Shown here: in pieces, positions 21,409 to 31,860 of the stretch
Layout: each line of letters starts with the position of its first letter
How positions within the stretch are numbered: the stretch's first letter is position 1
Origin: Bremia lactucae
Taxonomy: Eukaryota > Oomycota > Peronosporomycetes > Peronosporales > Peronosporaceae
DNA: 33,720 nt
NCBI RefSeq assembly: GCF_004359215.1
Contig: NC_090610.1
Span: forward strand, 11,543,839-11,577,558
Reading direction: 5' to 3'
Notes under the pieces: model-generated
What the model was told of the DNA's origin: nothing
Database searches by the model: none
Seen by the model: only the letters and a program-made list of their open reading frames with translations
Made by a program: the position numbers and the translations under genes

Positions 21409-21413
21409 GACAC
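21409..21413. repeat. Target-site duplication GACAC (left)
   Basis: Five bases immediately outside the solo LTR; an identical GACAC follows it at 21889-21893. Confidence 0.85.
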
Positions 21414-21888
21414 TGTAACGGCACCTTTGCTAGTACTGACAACAGTACTAGCCGACCTGCACTGTTTACAGTGAAGGTAGGGTGCCTCAATTACGACGTG
21501 CAGAGGAAGGCTCTAAGTAGCTTAGAAGTCTTAGCTACTAAGGGTGGATACTAAAGCTTTAGAATGGGGAATAGTAAAACTATATCAATACATTAAGTTC
21601 TTTCATAACGAGCTTTTATATACTGGCTTTATATATACTAATAAGAAACTATACAATGCGCCTCTTTGTGCTATGCGCCTCTTTGCGCAACGCCGAATCG
21701 TGTCTTGTAACGATTGGCGAGGATGATGCCTTATTGCGTCAATATTACCAAATTTGGCAATATTGGAACATTTAAGTCAAAATATTAATAAAAGATATAA
21801 TCTGTACTTCTTTATTTATTTCCTCTCATAGGAAATAGTATTTATTATTCCTCTTAAAGGGGGGATTTATGGAACGGACCCTGTTACA
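21414..21888 (-). repeat. Solo LTR, family B
   Basis: 475-bp LTR in minus orientation, with ends TGTAAC...GTTACA and no internal domain. It is flanked by perfect 5-bp duplications (GACAC) and splits a copia reverse transcriptase reading that resumes on both sides. It carries a short tandem motif (GCGCCTCTTTG twice, about 21660-21690). The related copy at 26015-26561 shares ends and internal blocks such as TAACGATTGGC and the GTACTTCTTT box. Solo LTRs arise by recombination between the two LTRs of a full element. Confidence 0.88.
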
Positions 21889-21893
21889 GACAC
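21889..21893. repeat. Target-site duplication GACAC (right)
   Basis: Exact partner of GACAC at 21409-21413. Confidence 0.85.
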
Positions 21894-22400
21894 CTACCAC
21901 AACAATGTCCCTATCGTCATGCTTCCAGAAAAGACGCATGTCAGCCACGCACTGTCGTAACCTCATTTATGCTTCTTATGTGTTAAGGCTGAAAAGCACC
22001 TTCACATTTTAACCCGAAGGGACACTCTCGAAATTTTCCGCGAATAGAAGCGGAGAATCTATGAGGCATCTCGTGCATCTTTCCTAGTATTTTAGGGGCT
22101 TCTGACATTTCTGTTGCTCATTCGCATAACGCACGATTTGGCAATTTTAGTTCAGCGTGCGAGCTGTCTGCTAGAAATCGGCATCAAACGTAAGCCTCAA
22201 TGGGTTGGTCAGACTATGACATAATTTATAAAGGACGTTAGTGACCTTTTTAGGCTTTCTTATTACATGTGACAATATTGTCGTCGTATCGAAGCGCACG
22301 CTCCAAACTTCCCTTGTATTGGCATTACATATTTCCAAAGTATTATATTGTACTCGTTGAATGAGCAATAAGAGGTGCAACAGGCGCCTAACGGTTTCTT
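21894..22400 (-). pseudogene. Ty1/copia reverse transcriptase remnant, upstream of the solo LTR
   Basis: The minus strand at 21965-21890 reads LRQCVADMRLFWKHDDRDIV and then VVGVCVND, joining across the solo LTR to VNDFLVTG. This is the palm region of copia RT. Farther upstream the reading is degraded and only patches are open. Confidence 0.7.
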
Positions 22401-22560
22401 CCGAGGACGTAGTTTACCACCCTTTTCAAGAATCCCTAAAAGATTCTTGTGGTCACGAACCAGATTCTCATGTTGAATCTGAAGATTCTCATGTCGGGTC
22501 CGAAGATCCTCGAAACCGCGATGAGCGGACGATAATTGAGCTGGGCTACTGTCTCAGTGG
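22401..22560 (+). pseudogene. Fragment of Ty3/gypsy pol tail
   Basis: Reads SEDVVYHPFQESLKDSCGHE and then repeated PDSHVES/DSHVGSE units. The nucleotides at 22413-22495 are close to 1603-1690, so the source is the same gypsy family as at the left edge. It is a short insert within, or adjoining, the copia remnant. Confidence 0.65.
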
Positions 22561-23149
22561 TCCAACAACGTTGACACTTAAGAAATTGACATACTGCCAA
22601 AGTACAATGGATTCTTTCTCGCTCTCATCCATAACTATTTTCTTAGGATGAGGCCGTACCCCAGGCAGCATTCCAGCTGTATACCAACGCGGAGGCACGC
22701 TCCTTTCGATTCCTAACAGACCCGCAAAACTCGTGATATCGTTTTTGCTTCATATCGGCAAATATCCGTGCCAAATGTCCAACCAGTGTATTTAAGTAAG
22801 AGAGCTACTTTAATTAGGTTTATAACATCCTAGGGCGGAAGGACTGCCATTATCCCGATACCGGCTACTATATTTCTAATAAATATTATTTTTTTCGATA
22901 ATTTATTATTTTAATATGATTACTATATTCGCTAGTCTCCATCTAGGCAACCAGCATTGCTTTCGTTTGAGTCTAGTATGGATTAAATTAGGAGTAGAAG
23001 TCTTCCGATAAGGAGTTGGTCTTGTCGGTGATCACTGATTAATTACAAAGTTGGGGATGAGAACCACTGTTGTCCTTATTTTGAAGTAAATCAGCAAAGG
23101 CATTGGCATGGCCTTTTCACGAATAAATCTCCTTTCTCCTCGACAAATC
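22561..23149. other. Unassigned interior of the copia remnant
   Basis: AT-rich with no clear coding match on either strand. Flanked by copia RT patches on both sides. Confidence 0.35.
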
Positions 23150-23490
23150 AAAAAAAAATCGAAGTCTCTTTGTCAATGTTCAAGCCTTGTTGTACCTGGT
23201 GATATCCCTTATCCACTTTCACATAGGCGTTAGGTATATCCCCGTGTTTAGCGAGCACTCTTCATGGCGCTGCCAGGGCTTGCAGCACCTTCACCGTTGG
23301 CGTGTCCATTACTGCTGCGAAGGTAAACTAGTGATCTAATCAAAATCGTACTCATTTCCGAAAGCAACAAATCGATACTTGAGCCGCTCGAGATCGCCGT
23401 GCAATCGGTCTTCGTCTTAAACCATTTGGTTTGCAGCACATCACTGCTGAAACCTCGCTTGACCAAACGCCAAACCTTGGTTCCTTCGAG
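23150..23490 (-). pseudogene. Ty1/copia RT N-terminal patch
   Basis: Minus-strand readings include VLQTKWFKTKTD, then in another frame DLERLKYRFVAFGNEYDFD, which matches the start of copia RT (W.FK.K.D..G...R.KARLVA.G). Several frameshifts. Confidence 0.6.
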
Positions 23491-23649
23491 TGCTTCTATC
23501 TCTTCGCAATTGATCTAATTCATTCTTCGCGCTTGCTACTGTGCATTGCTTCTACACAATTCTTGAGGTCGTGCTCGTAAAGTAGGCCACGACGCTCTGT
23601 TATGCTCTTGCTCCTCCTAAGCACTACGTCCGTTTTGATTCGCCTCGAC

Positions 23650-24130
23650 TCCTGTGTGCATCATTCGTCCAAGACTTCAATTTTTTCCGCTTGGACTTTT
23701 CGAAGCCGAACTCAGAGCTTCTTCACCTGAGCATTATGAACTCGTAGCATCTGCTTGGTCCGCGATCTCAAGTACTGTCTGCAGCCGGCTGGTTCGCGTA
23801 GCTTGCAAAGTTTCGATGTCCTTCACGGGCTGCATGGCCGCAGCCATATACTTATTTTGCAATAATATATTGAAGCCCTTAATTTCGTCGCTAACTCCGA
23901 TGATAATGCCTACTTGAGACCTCTTTGCTAGCAAATTCTTGAGTGGGTCCGCTTGATTCTTGGTCTTGGTGAGAAAACGCGATAGTATTAGACTTGTGAT
24001 CTACGAAGTTGATCAAGTACGGTTTCCAAGTCTGTCCCTTGCTGTCATCGGACCCTTAAGGTCCGAACACTTGACGCCGCCAATACTGTCGATCGGCTTG
24101 CGTTTGAGTTTGCCATAAGAGATAATGCTG
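23650..24130 (-). pseudogene. Ty1/copia integrase remnant
   Basis: The minus strand gives GGVKCSDLKGPMTARDRLGN at about 24085-24025, then, after a one-base shift, YLINFVDHKSNT. Next is TKTKNQADPLKN, joined to LAKRSQVGIIIGVSDEIKGF, which carries the integrase C-terminal motif, at 23935-23870. The second and third acidic residues of the core appear to be lost in a deletion between ADPLKN and LAKRSQ. Dead copy. Confidence 0.72.
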
Positions 24131-24439
24131 TGCGAGAGCTCTGGCGCGAGGTAAACCTCAGTCAACGTGATGTCCCGCAGTTGTACTCTCTTTTACCACA
24201 GTAAGCACCACGTTACCAACACGAGACAGCTTGACTGATTCACTATCAGACATATAGCACTCAAACTCGCATATTTTTGCGCTTTGATTCCAAGACGAAT
24301 CGTTGACCCAGTGGCGACTAGATCCACTATCATTAAACTATTCGTCGCCATCACGATCAGTGATGTTTGCAGTAGTCAGTGCCTGGGCCAAAATAGCATG
24401 AAGCGAATATTTCGAACTAGTGCCCTTGCGTCGACGGTC

Positions 24440-24950
24440 TCCGTTTGTGTTGCAATCTAACTAGGACTTCTGGCTGGTGTAGCTGCTGGTATGAGGGCAA
24501 TAAGCAGACGGGAGAAGTGGCGGCTATGTGCGCTGCGGCGCATCTTGATGATCCCTTGGCTCTAAACCTTAAAGCCTATCCACCGCTGGACGCAGCGCTT
24601 GGTGGTTTCGAAAGTCCGGCCAGTCGAGAGCGTTTACATGTAGCTTGCCCACAAAACCAGTGCCGAAATTTGAGCTGAAAACACCGCTGTCAACAGTGCC
24701 TCGCATTCGCTTGTCTTCAGCAATCCTCGATTGTGACAGTTCCATACTTTTCATGCGCTCGTCCATACCACTCAGTATAGTAGGAATTCTAGCGCTTTGA
24801 GGTCCGCGTTTTTTTCTTGAGCTTGCGGAGGGACGATCACAGCAGGCCCCGACGCAGTTCTTTCATGACTGGATGTCGGCAATGCCTGTGTCGTGCGGGC
24901 GTCGTCTTTCTTCTCTCAGCTTGTGATCAAAACCTTGCTCCCTAGCAATC
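24440..24950 (-). pseudogene. Ty1/copia gag-like remnant
   Basis: Minus-strand pieces such as RMKSMELSQSRIAEDKRMR at about 24755-24700 and PALRPAVDRL-like ends resemble the gag region of oomycete copia elements. It sits in the expected place upstream (minus strand) of integrase. Assignment is by position and weak similarity. Confidence 0.4.
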
Positions 24951-26014
24951 GCGCTAGGGTCAGAGAAGAAGACTGTAGCGCTGGAGTAAAATGAATCTGC
25001 CACTATTCTCTTGCTTCACTTGTCTTGGTTCTCCTTCCCTCTTGTCCGTCCAAGCTGAATATGCAGCCGAAGCTGACCGAAGCTTATAGCTATATAGTGT
25101 CTAAGTCGTTTGCCGCTTATTCAACCAAAATACCAAGCCTCTTCAAGCATGGGGTCGTCACTAGCGAGAAAAGACTATCAAACACTAGAATAATGGAATT
25201 TCTAACAAAAAAAAGTTACCTATGTCAAGGGGAGGCATTTGATTACTGAAAATACATTTGACATTTTTGTCGGATTTGTTGTCAAAAAGGCTTGTGTCTT
25301 TTACACTGTATTACCTGTCGATCGACGACCCCTCAATTGGCACCTAGCTCTAGTCGTGAGAGGCTATTTCAAATCGGCAGTCTTGTTTTGCATGAATTGT
25401 GAGGTATTCATCCTGTGGAAGTAGCTAATTTGCTAGGCAGCCAAAACAAAAATATAGAAATTATGCCATGACAGCTAATTCATAGTCGAATATATTTATA
25501 GCAAAATGGCTGCAATACTTTGGAGTCGCAAGCTAATTTGCAATTTCTAGCTCCTTGCATCTCATTATAGGCTGCTTTCACTCTATTAAAGGCATACATG
25601 CTCGCCTAAGCGGTTACAAAATTATATCGTCAAGCAAAACAAGTAGCTAATTTTTTTGAGGCCAGGTTGGCATTAACAGATGCGTGCACCATACGATTTG
25701 ATTATCTATAGACCGAGATTAGAACAGAAATACAAAAGTGTCGTAAGTATATGCTTCTTTTAGACATACGGCCTGGCTATCTCAAACAAAACTCCTATCA
25801 TACGGTAAACGAAGCAGACAGGACGCATGGCAGCCTTTTGACAGCAGCGAGTAAAAGTCATTCCACACTAAGCAACTAATAGACATAGATTTTGTCGAGC
25901 TCTTGCAGTTGCAATGTCACTAATCTTAAGCTGTGATAGAATTGTCTGTTCGCAAATGGAATCGTCCACATAGTTGGACGTACAGTAATAATTCGGTCGT
26001 AATAATGGCATATC
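24951..26014. other. Unassigned sequence with AGCTAATT repeats
   Basis: Open frames at 25025-25249 and 25239-25424 match nothing known. The octamer AGCTAATT recurs at about 25424, 25472, 25533 and 25648. This may be the degraded 5' end of the copia element or a small non-autonomous transposon; no terminal repeats were confirmed. Confidence 0.3.
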
Positions 26015-26561
26015 TGAAACGGGGCACCTTTCGCTAGGACTGATAGCAGTACTAGCCAACCTACAATGATAAAAGTGAAGGTGAGGTGCCTCGGTTACCT
26101 TACGTACACTTACGTACCTTACGTACACAGGAAGATTACAAGTAGCAAAAAAGTCTTAGCTACTGTAGGTCGATATCAGGGGGATTTGAGCTCACGTCAA
26201 GTTTGAAGGAAGCCTTTTTCCCCACGTCTAAACCACTTGAGCTAAGTATAAAGAAAAATGAATTATATTAATATATTAAGTTTCTACGTAACGATCTTCT
26301 TTCTAGTAACTTTGTTATATTTAAATTTTACTATGCATAGCGCCTCCTTGCGCACAGCCAATTGTTTCTTGTAACGATTGGCAGGGTTGTTTTAAATTTT
26401 AATCAGGCAATCAACCGAACTATTGTCTTGTTGCCTCATTATTACCATATTTGGTATTATTGGAAATATTAAGTCAAAGATTTAAATGATAACAATTTGT
26501 ACTTCTTTGATATTTTCCTCTTATACGAAATAATATTTATGTAACGGGACACCTCGTTACA
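26015..26561 (-). repeat. LTR, family B, second copy (3' LTR of a minus-strand element)
   Basis: In minus orientation it begins TGTAACGAGG with the partner CCCGTTACA and ends GGTGCCCCGTTTCA, a decayed TGTAAC end. Blocks match the solo LTR, including the GTACTAGC box, TAACGATTGGC and the 5' ATAAATATTATTTC. Just outside the 5' terminus (minus strand) lies GGGGGG, expected of a polypurine tract next to a 3' LTR. Flanks ATATC and TTACC do not match, as expected if the other side is element interior. A short array of CTTACGTAC units lies at about 26096-26131. Confidence 0.78.
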
Positions 26562-26572
26562 TTACCCCCCAT
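26562..26572 (-). other. Candidate polypurine tract
   Basis: GGGGGG on the minus strand (26565-26570), four bases from the LTR start. This tract primes plus-strand synthesis in LTR elements. It supports an element interior to the right. Confidence 0.5.
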
Positions 26573-26594
26573 ATTCAACAGTTACTATATTGAC

Positions 26595-27480
26595 TTAGGT
26601 ATAGTGGCAGAGAGTACTATTGTATCTTTCTCTGTAAGCTAGCACTTGTTGGTTATATATTAATTCCAACTTCAAATTGCACATGGTTTCAAAACCCGTG
26701 CCCGTAGCCTGTGAAGCCGCAAAGCTGGGAGCTACACCGCTCAGTGCAGCTGTTAGCGATGCGAATGTTTCAGTAGACGCTACTGTGGGGCGATTGTCAC
26801 CTCCTACTACAATTGGTGATGAATGGCACATTTGGCATCATCGTCCGAAATTCGGTGATGACTGTTAAGGCCTCCAGTTCGCTAGGGGCTGAGTCCGCTA
26901 AACCTTCGGGTTCTGGCGTGACAACTAAATAATTTTTCACGACGTTGTAATTCAAGTCGGAACCTCTTGTTGTGAGGTCAGCTTGTGATGACTCTATGGA
27001 CGACAACGACTCTGGTGACGACACAATGCATCAAGTAATAGTAAAGGTCACTTCGATAAGAATGCTTCTGGTGGAGCTAGCGTGCATCACCAGGCTCGGA
27101 GTGTTTTTAAAGATCACTTCGAGCGTAATGTTGGCTCAAATGCTAACGTTAGCCAACGAGTGTGGACCGCAATACGTTGCGCCTCGCTCCCAAAAATTAT
27201 TGGTTGCCCTCTAAAACAAACTAATTCGTTGGTCTGGTATGACCAACGAACGATATGAAATCGTTACGACTCATCCAGGCTTCACAAGCCTGGTGAGGTT
27301 AGAACTGAATTTTTTATCAACGCCTTCTCCGGCATCGACGATGCAACTGAAAGCGTGCGAAGGATGTCGCTCCTTTCTTTCAAGTTTGGGCAAAGCACAG
27401 GCCGCGAGTCCGGGCTTGGCAAACTGGTTACTTTTCGTGACCTGCTCAAAAACGGACCGTAGTCGGTGCACACTATAAGC
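26595..27480 (-). pseudogene. Unrecognised retroelement coding remnant, inverted-pair member 1
   Basis: Minus-strand frames give GEGVDKKFSSNLTRLVKPG (about 27340-27280), then SSQADLTTRGSDLNYNVVKN and YLVVTPEPEGLADS (about 26990-26880), then a third frame to 26595. The same order of segments recurs on the plus strand at 28400-28912. I do not recognise a domain. Its position next to a polypurine tract and 3' LTR suggests the 3' coding part of an LTR element. Shifts between frames imply decay. Confidence 0.5.
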
Positions 27481-28389
27481 TGCACCATTTGTCTAGAGAC
27501 GCAGGCTTACCTTACCTCTCGATAGGGGGTAAGGGACTCATCTCTCCCAGTAAGGGGTGTATGTCATGCCTCTGAGAGGCGTGCTTCCTAAAAGATCCTT
27601 ATTGGAGGAGGTGCATCTCTTCCCTGAGATGCGCAAAGGGATTGAGAACTTACAATCCTTCTACGAGCGCGGGAGCGCTCGTTTTCTGATAGACATTCTG
27701 GGGAAGAGGATGAGTCTCATCGTTCTACCCAGGACGTCCACCTTAGTTGGGAACGAAATTCTCAGCTATTGTACAAGGGTGGAGGACGCAATTACGATCA
27801 TGCCGACGAACAGGCGGGCGCGAAGAAAAAATCGGACCTAGTGTATTGGCCTCCTCCACATCCGTCATTAAAATCGAGCGCTTGGATGCGCTTTCTTGTG
27901 GAGCGCTCTTTAAACAACCGCGATGTGGGATGAGCGCTAACGATTTATCTCTTTCGCTGGCGTGAGTAACCACCCTCACTTGGTAGCTGGGAGCCTCGTT
28001 CCCGACTGTAGATAGATATTTCGGGTCTTGTCGATCCGAACGACGAGATACATTCGTCGGTTCAAGGACCATCGAAAAAAGAGCGCTCTGCGCGTTTTTT
28101 AAAGGGATTGCAAATTATCAATCACTTCGAGCGTCTGAAGGAGAGACATGCCCTTTATTAGGAATCCTTTAGGGAGTAAGCCTATCTAGGAGCATGAACT
28201 GCGCCATTGACGCTTCGAGGACAGGGTACCCTACTAGAGTCAAGGACACTTTGACTCTCTAGCTAAACAGAGCAACCTGTAACGTGCTGCGAATATTGAT
28301 CTCTTTTCAAACCAATCCAGTACGGTTATTATTTTGTCTAGCCAGGCCTCGTGGGGTACGCTTCGTACATTATGTACAGAAATATTGTA
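27481..28389. other. Centre of the inverted pair, unassigned
   Basis: Open frames (plus 27557-27841, minus 27743-28072) are not family-like. AAAGGGATTG followed by a run ending in CGAGCG occurs at about 27637-27669 and again at 28100-28133 in the same orientation. Confidence 0.35.
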
Positions 28390-28912
28390 AACTTAAAACA
28401 AGGGATTCGCATATTAGGCACATTTGCCAGTAAAAGAAAAAGGGATCGATGAAGAATTCGCGTTCGTCCTCACCAGGCCTGTGAAGCCTGGATTAGCCGA
28501 CCAAAAAATTTATAGCGTTGGGTCGTAATTCCAAACCAACGAATTAAGTCGCCCTTAGTAGACAATTAAGGCTTCGTTTGGAGGGCAACACGCAACGTAT
28601 TGCGTTCCCTCTCCCTTTGACCAATGTTAACACTTAAGTTCTTTACGATCACCTCGTTCCTGGTGATAAACGTTAGCGTCTATAATAATAATGTTATTGT
28701 CACCATTATCGGAGTCATCACAAGATGACTCCTCATTAAGTGAATTTGACGTACCGAACATATTAACAAGGAACTACCTAGTTGTTTCGCCAGATCGTAC
28801 TTGTTTGGCGGTATCGCCCCCGGAGTCATCACACGATGACTCCGGTAAACAGAATAGTACTGTGATGCTTAATGCACCATTAGGAACAAAAAGATCAAAA
28901 ATATCACTTTAA
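28390..28912 (+). pseudogene. Unrecognised retroelement coding remnant, inverted-pair member 2
   Basis: Plus-strand reading PVKEKGIDEEFAFVLTRPVK at about 28422-28480, then SSQDDSSLSEFDVPNILTRN and YLVVSPDRTCLAVSPPES at about 28717-28830. These parallel the minus-strand remnant at 26595-27480. Shared nucleotide blocks include CTCACCAGGC/TGTGAAGCCTGGAT (28469), CCAACGAATTA, GAGGGCAAC and CGCAACGTATTGCG. Same unknown family, opposite orientation. Confidence 0.5.
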
Positions 28913-29877
28913 AAGTAACGTAAGCTTAAATGCTTACATTACAAACATCTTAAAAACGCACCAAATTAGTCAAGAGTCGGTTAAACTATAAGAAGTACAA
29001 AGACTTCTTCACGGACCTAAGGCGCCAAACTGGCGACTGTTTAGATTGTGGTTTGCCAAGAAATAGTATTTAGTACAAAGAGAACCGCGACTAGTACCTA
29101 GATTGGTGCTCGACTGATTCACTATTCATCAGTGTGAAGCAGCGTACTGCCTGCTTCATGCGGAGCCTGTTTACTCGCTAACGTCGTCTTTACATCTTCA
29201 GACGCTTATGCGACGCAAGGGCATCCACACAAGACGTGTTAGCATAAAAAGTGGCACAAAGGGCCGTGATAGAATAATTTATGGACGTTGAACGCGAAGT
29301 GTGTCGAAGAATGTGGACATGCCGTCACGAAATCGTAATAAACTTTACTTCGTTGTTCATAAAGGCAAGCACGTTTTACCTGTCGAAGCGCATGAAGATC
29401 CATTTGGTTCTCGATTTGAGCCTATTGCCCCCTTGATGCGGCTGTAATTGCATTAGTCAACAGGGATCCCCCCGACGATCACAGCTAAGAATTAGGACGC
29501 CAAAAGTGGTTGTGACTTCTCTTCGACGAGGCCACAATTGTAGCGGAGCTACCTCGCTACCTCGCTCCTGAAGTCAGAGGAAGGCTTTCCGACTCAGAGA
29601 GTCACTTAGTTCTATTGAACTAATGGGTTTAACAACTCAGGGAGTCGTACAAGCTACTAAAGCTTAAGCAATCCTAGTTCAAGGGATTCAGGGGTTCGTA
29701 GAACCAAGTGGCAACTAGTGCCCAAGAGGATTTACCTTAGAAAGGCTTCTATCTCTTACAGATCAATGCGCAAGCCTTAGGAGGACACTTAACGCTTTAA
29801 GATCAAAAGAGGAACTGAACTTTTATTTAATTATTTATATCTAAAAACCTTACCCTAGCTAGTTAAAATAGATTTTG
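28913..29877. other. Unassigned; probably the 5' LTR or leader region of the following gag element
   Basis: No recognised protein. A reading at 29327-29450 (KLYFVVHKGKHVLPVEAHED) is open but unplaced. I could not find paired LTR ends, because the second copy is missing from the window. Confidence 0.3.
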
Positions 29878-29901
29878 GCCGCCAGATTTATATCTGGCGG
29901 C
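29878..29901. other. Perfect 10-bp-arm hairpin
   Basis: GCCGCCAGAT, loop TTAT, ATCTGGCGGC. It is followed by a weaker hairpin (TTACCCAT...ATGGGATTTAAGTAA) and GGGTATTTTACCC. It lies about 115 bases before the gag start, so it is probably in the leader or LTR of that element. Confidence 0.65.
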
Positions 29902-30015
29902 GACCACATTTGTTACCCATAATAAATGGGATTTAAGTAACTAACTATTTTAAAATTAGATAAAAGGGTATTTTACCCATAAAGTAAATGTACCACAACA
30001 ACGGTTCTCCAACCG

Positions 30016-31204
30016 ATGTGTGCCCCATTACCCCCCCCATCTCAATCAGAGGAAGAGGAAAAGGAGCGGCGTTCGCTCACGCCTTCTCCTCCGGACGAAC
30101 GTCGGCAAGCCCCGAATCCGTTCCCAGAACGCGATGCCCCTGATTTATTTAACTGCATTGAGCAGGACACGGGACCCTGAGTCCAACATCCATACGAATC
30201 CGCTCGATGAAGAGCAAGAGCAGAAAATCCTCATAGAGGAAAGAGCTCGTCGTCGAGCTGCCGAAATAGCGAAAGCTAAGGCTCAAAGTGAATATAGATT
30301 CACTCCGCTTAGTGCGGACGAGCGTCTCAAAGAGATAGCGGGTCATAGCTTGGCCATCTGGATCTCTAATGCCCCGGCGAGGACGCCGGAGGAGATCGCT
30401 GCCCGCGACGGTCTTCATGAGTAATACCTTACGCCGAAGGTAATGACGCGAAGCCAGTACCTGACGCGTTTACGTGATCAAGCCCGTAGGGCTTCGGTGA
30501 CCTCCATGAGAGAAATTCCGATCGTTTTGTTTCCTAACGAAACAAGGAGTGAAAACGAAGTCTCATTTGAGAACTGGGTTCACCGAGCCCGCAAATCCGT
30601 AATATCTGGAATATCAGAGAGTCTGCGGATAGAGGTGTTGTTCGTTTGGAACGGAAGCTTCGCTTCGACTTCGCTAAGCTTAATGCCAAAGGCCAGTTAC
30701 GTTCGGCATTTATGCCAAAAAACGAAGAAAGGCCTCGCCGATATTTCGGTGCTTCGGTTTAACGTACAAGCAAGGATCGAAGCCGCACTGAGGCTTTAGA
30801 TCCACCTAATCCCACGTTTAGTGGTGGGAAGCGTCGATTGACGCGATTTGACCCTGAGCTTGGCGCTCAAAAACGTCAACGGCGTACGGGCAATCTTGCC
30901 GAAGAGGTACCTCGAACTCCCAAGAGTTTTCAGACGACAGGGAACCCTAGCCACTTCACCAGATACTGGTATTGACCCTCACGACGACGTCGCTTTAAGA
31001 TTTACTCAACATGAAACTGAAGGTTCCCCCACGCAACAAGTAGCGCGGGAGGGGGTCGAAAAGGTTGCGATTAATCAACTGACGAACAAAAGGACACATC
31101 AGTTCATTCAAAACGAGCTCGTGACAGCTCGTCAGAAGTTTTATCCTTGGAGAAAGAGTGTATCGTCTGGTTCAAGAGAATCAGACTTTACTCTGAGACG
31201 ATAA
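30016..31204 (+). pseudogene. Ty3/gypsy gag, plus strand, frameshifted
   Basis: From the ATG at 30016 the frame reads MCAPLPPPSQSEEEEKERRS, LTPSPPDERRQAPNPFPE and APDLFNCIE, then a TGA near 30178. Another frame continues: DEEQEQKILIEERARRRAAE and FTPLSADERLKEIAGHSLAI to 30424. The next resumes at 30443 as MTRSQYLTRLRDQARRA and VSFENWVHRARKSVIS. Beyond about 30620 matches are patchy (QFIQNELVTARQK at 31104). This is an acidic/basic gag of an oomycete gypsy family different from that at 4225-4657. It ends where minus-strand pol sequence begins, at about 31150-31250. No pol follows on this strand. Confidence 0.75.
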
Positions 31205-31860
31205 GTCTTCGGCTCGGAACCATCAGGCTTGGGCGTCGGCGGAATCATTTGATGCTCTAAGGCACGAGGCGCAACTTCTTCGTGAGGTTCTTGCCGACCG
31301 TCTTTCAACGCTGGAGCGTCAGCAGCCTCGTTTAAAGGGCCAACTGGACATCGTGGTGAGGATGCAGCAATCTGCGGCACAACCGCCTGTCTCGGTGCAA
31401 GCGCCTTCAAGTCCTCGTGGGAAGGGTCCCGATAGGTCTTAAGCAAGCCAACGTAAAGCACTTGATGTGTGCGCAGCTTGCTAGGAAGGTTTAGCGTATA
31501 AGCTAGGCCCTTCTTGGCCACGACCGTAAAAGGTCCAGTAAAGCGCGGCGCAATTCGGTCTTGAAGACCGCGGAAATCAACTTGGTAGGTAGATTGTTAG
31601 CGTTTGGTAAGACTCGGTCTCCGACCATATAAGAATTAATACAGCTGCTGCCTTTGGCATCTGGTTGTTCTTTTTGTTTGTCTTGGCTATCAGCCATCGC
31701 ATCCCTTACATGTCTTAAGACACTAAATCGCGTCGCGAGAAACTCGCTTACTTGTTTCCGCTGATATCAGCAAGCCTATCGGCTAATTCTCCCCCACCAA
31801 GTCCATATCCACGCAGTGGTATCGTTAATGGAACGCGTGGGTGGGTGAGACCGTTGACAT
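31141..31860 (-). pseudogene. Ty3/gypsy pol C-terminal region, minus strand
   Basis: Frames in order: MADSQDKQKEQPDAKG and VGDRVLPNANNLPTKLISAV (31697-31580), then, after a shift, AKKGLAYTLNLPSKLRTHQV and LYVGLLKTYRDPS (31520-31425). These are the segments after integrase and before the chromodomain in oomycete gypsy elements. The expected chromodomain (HVERLLAQR-type) is absent; similarity is lost near 31200. Confidence 0.8.

Noticed and set aside
26096..26131. CTTACGTAC repeats as a CRISPR-like array
   Set aside because: Units are about 9 bases, adjacent and within an LTR; there are no spacers.
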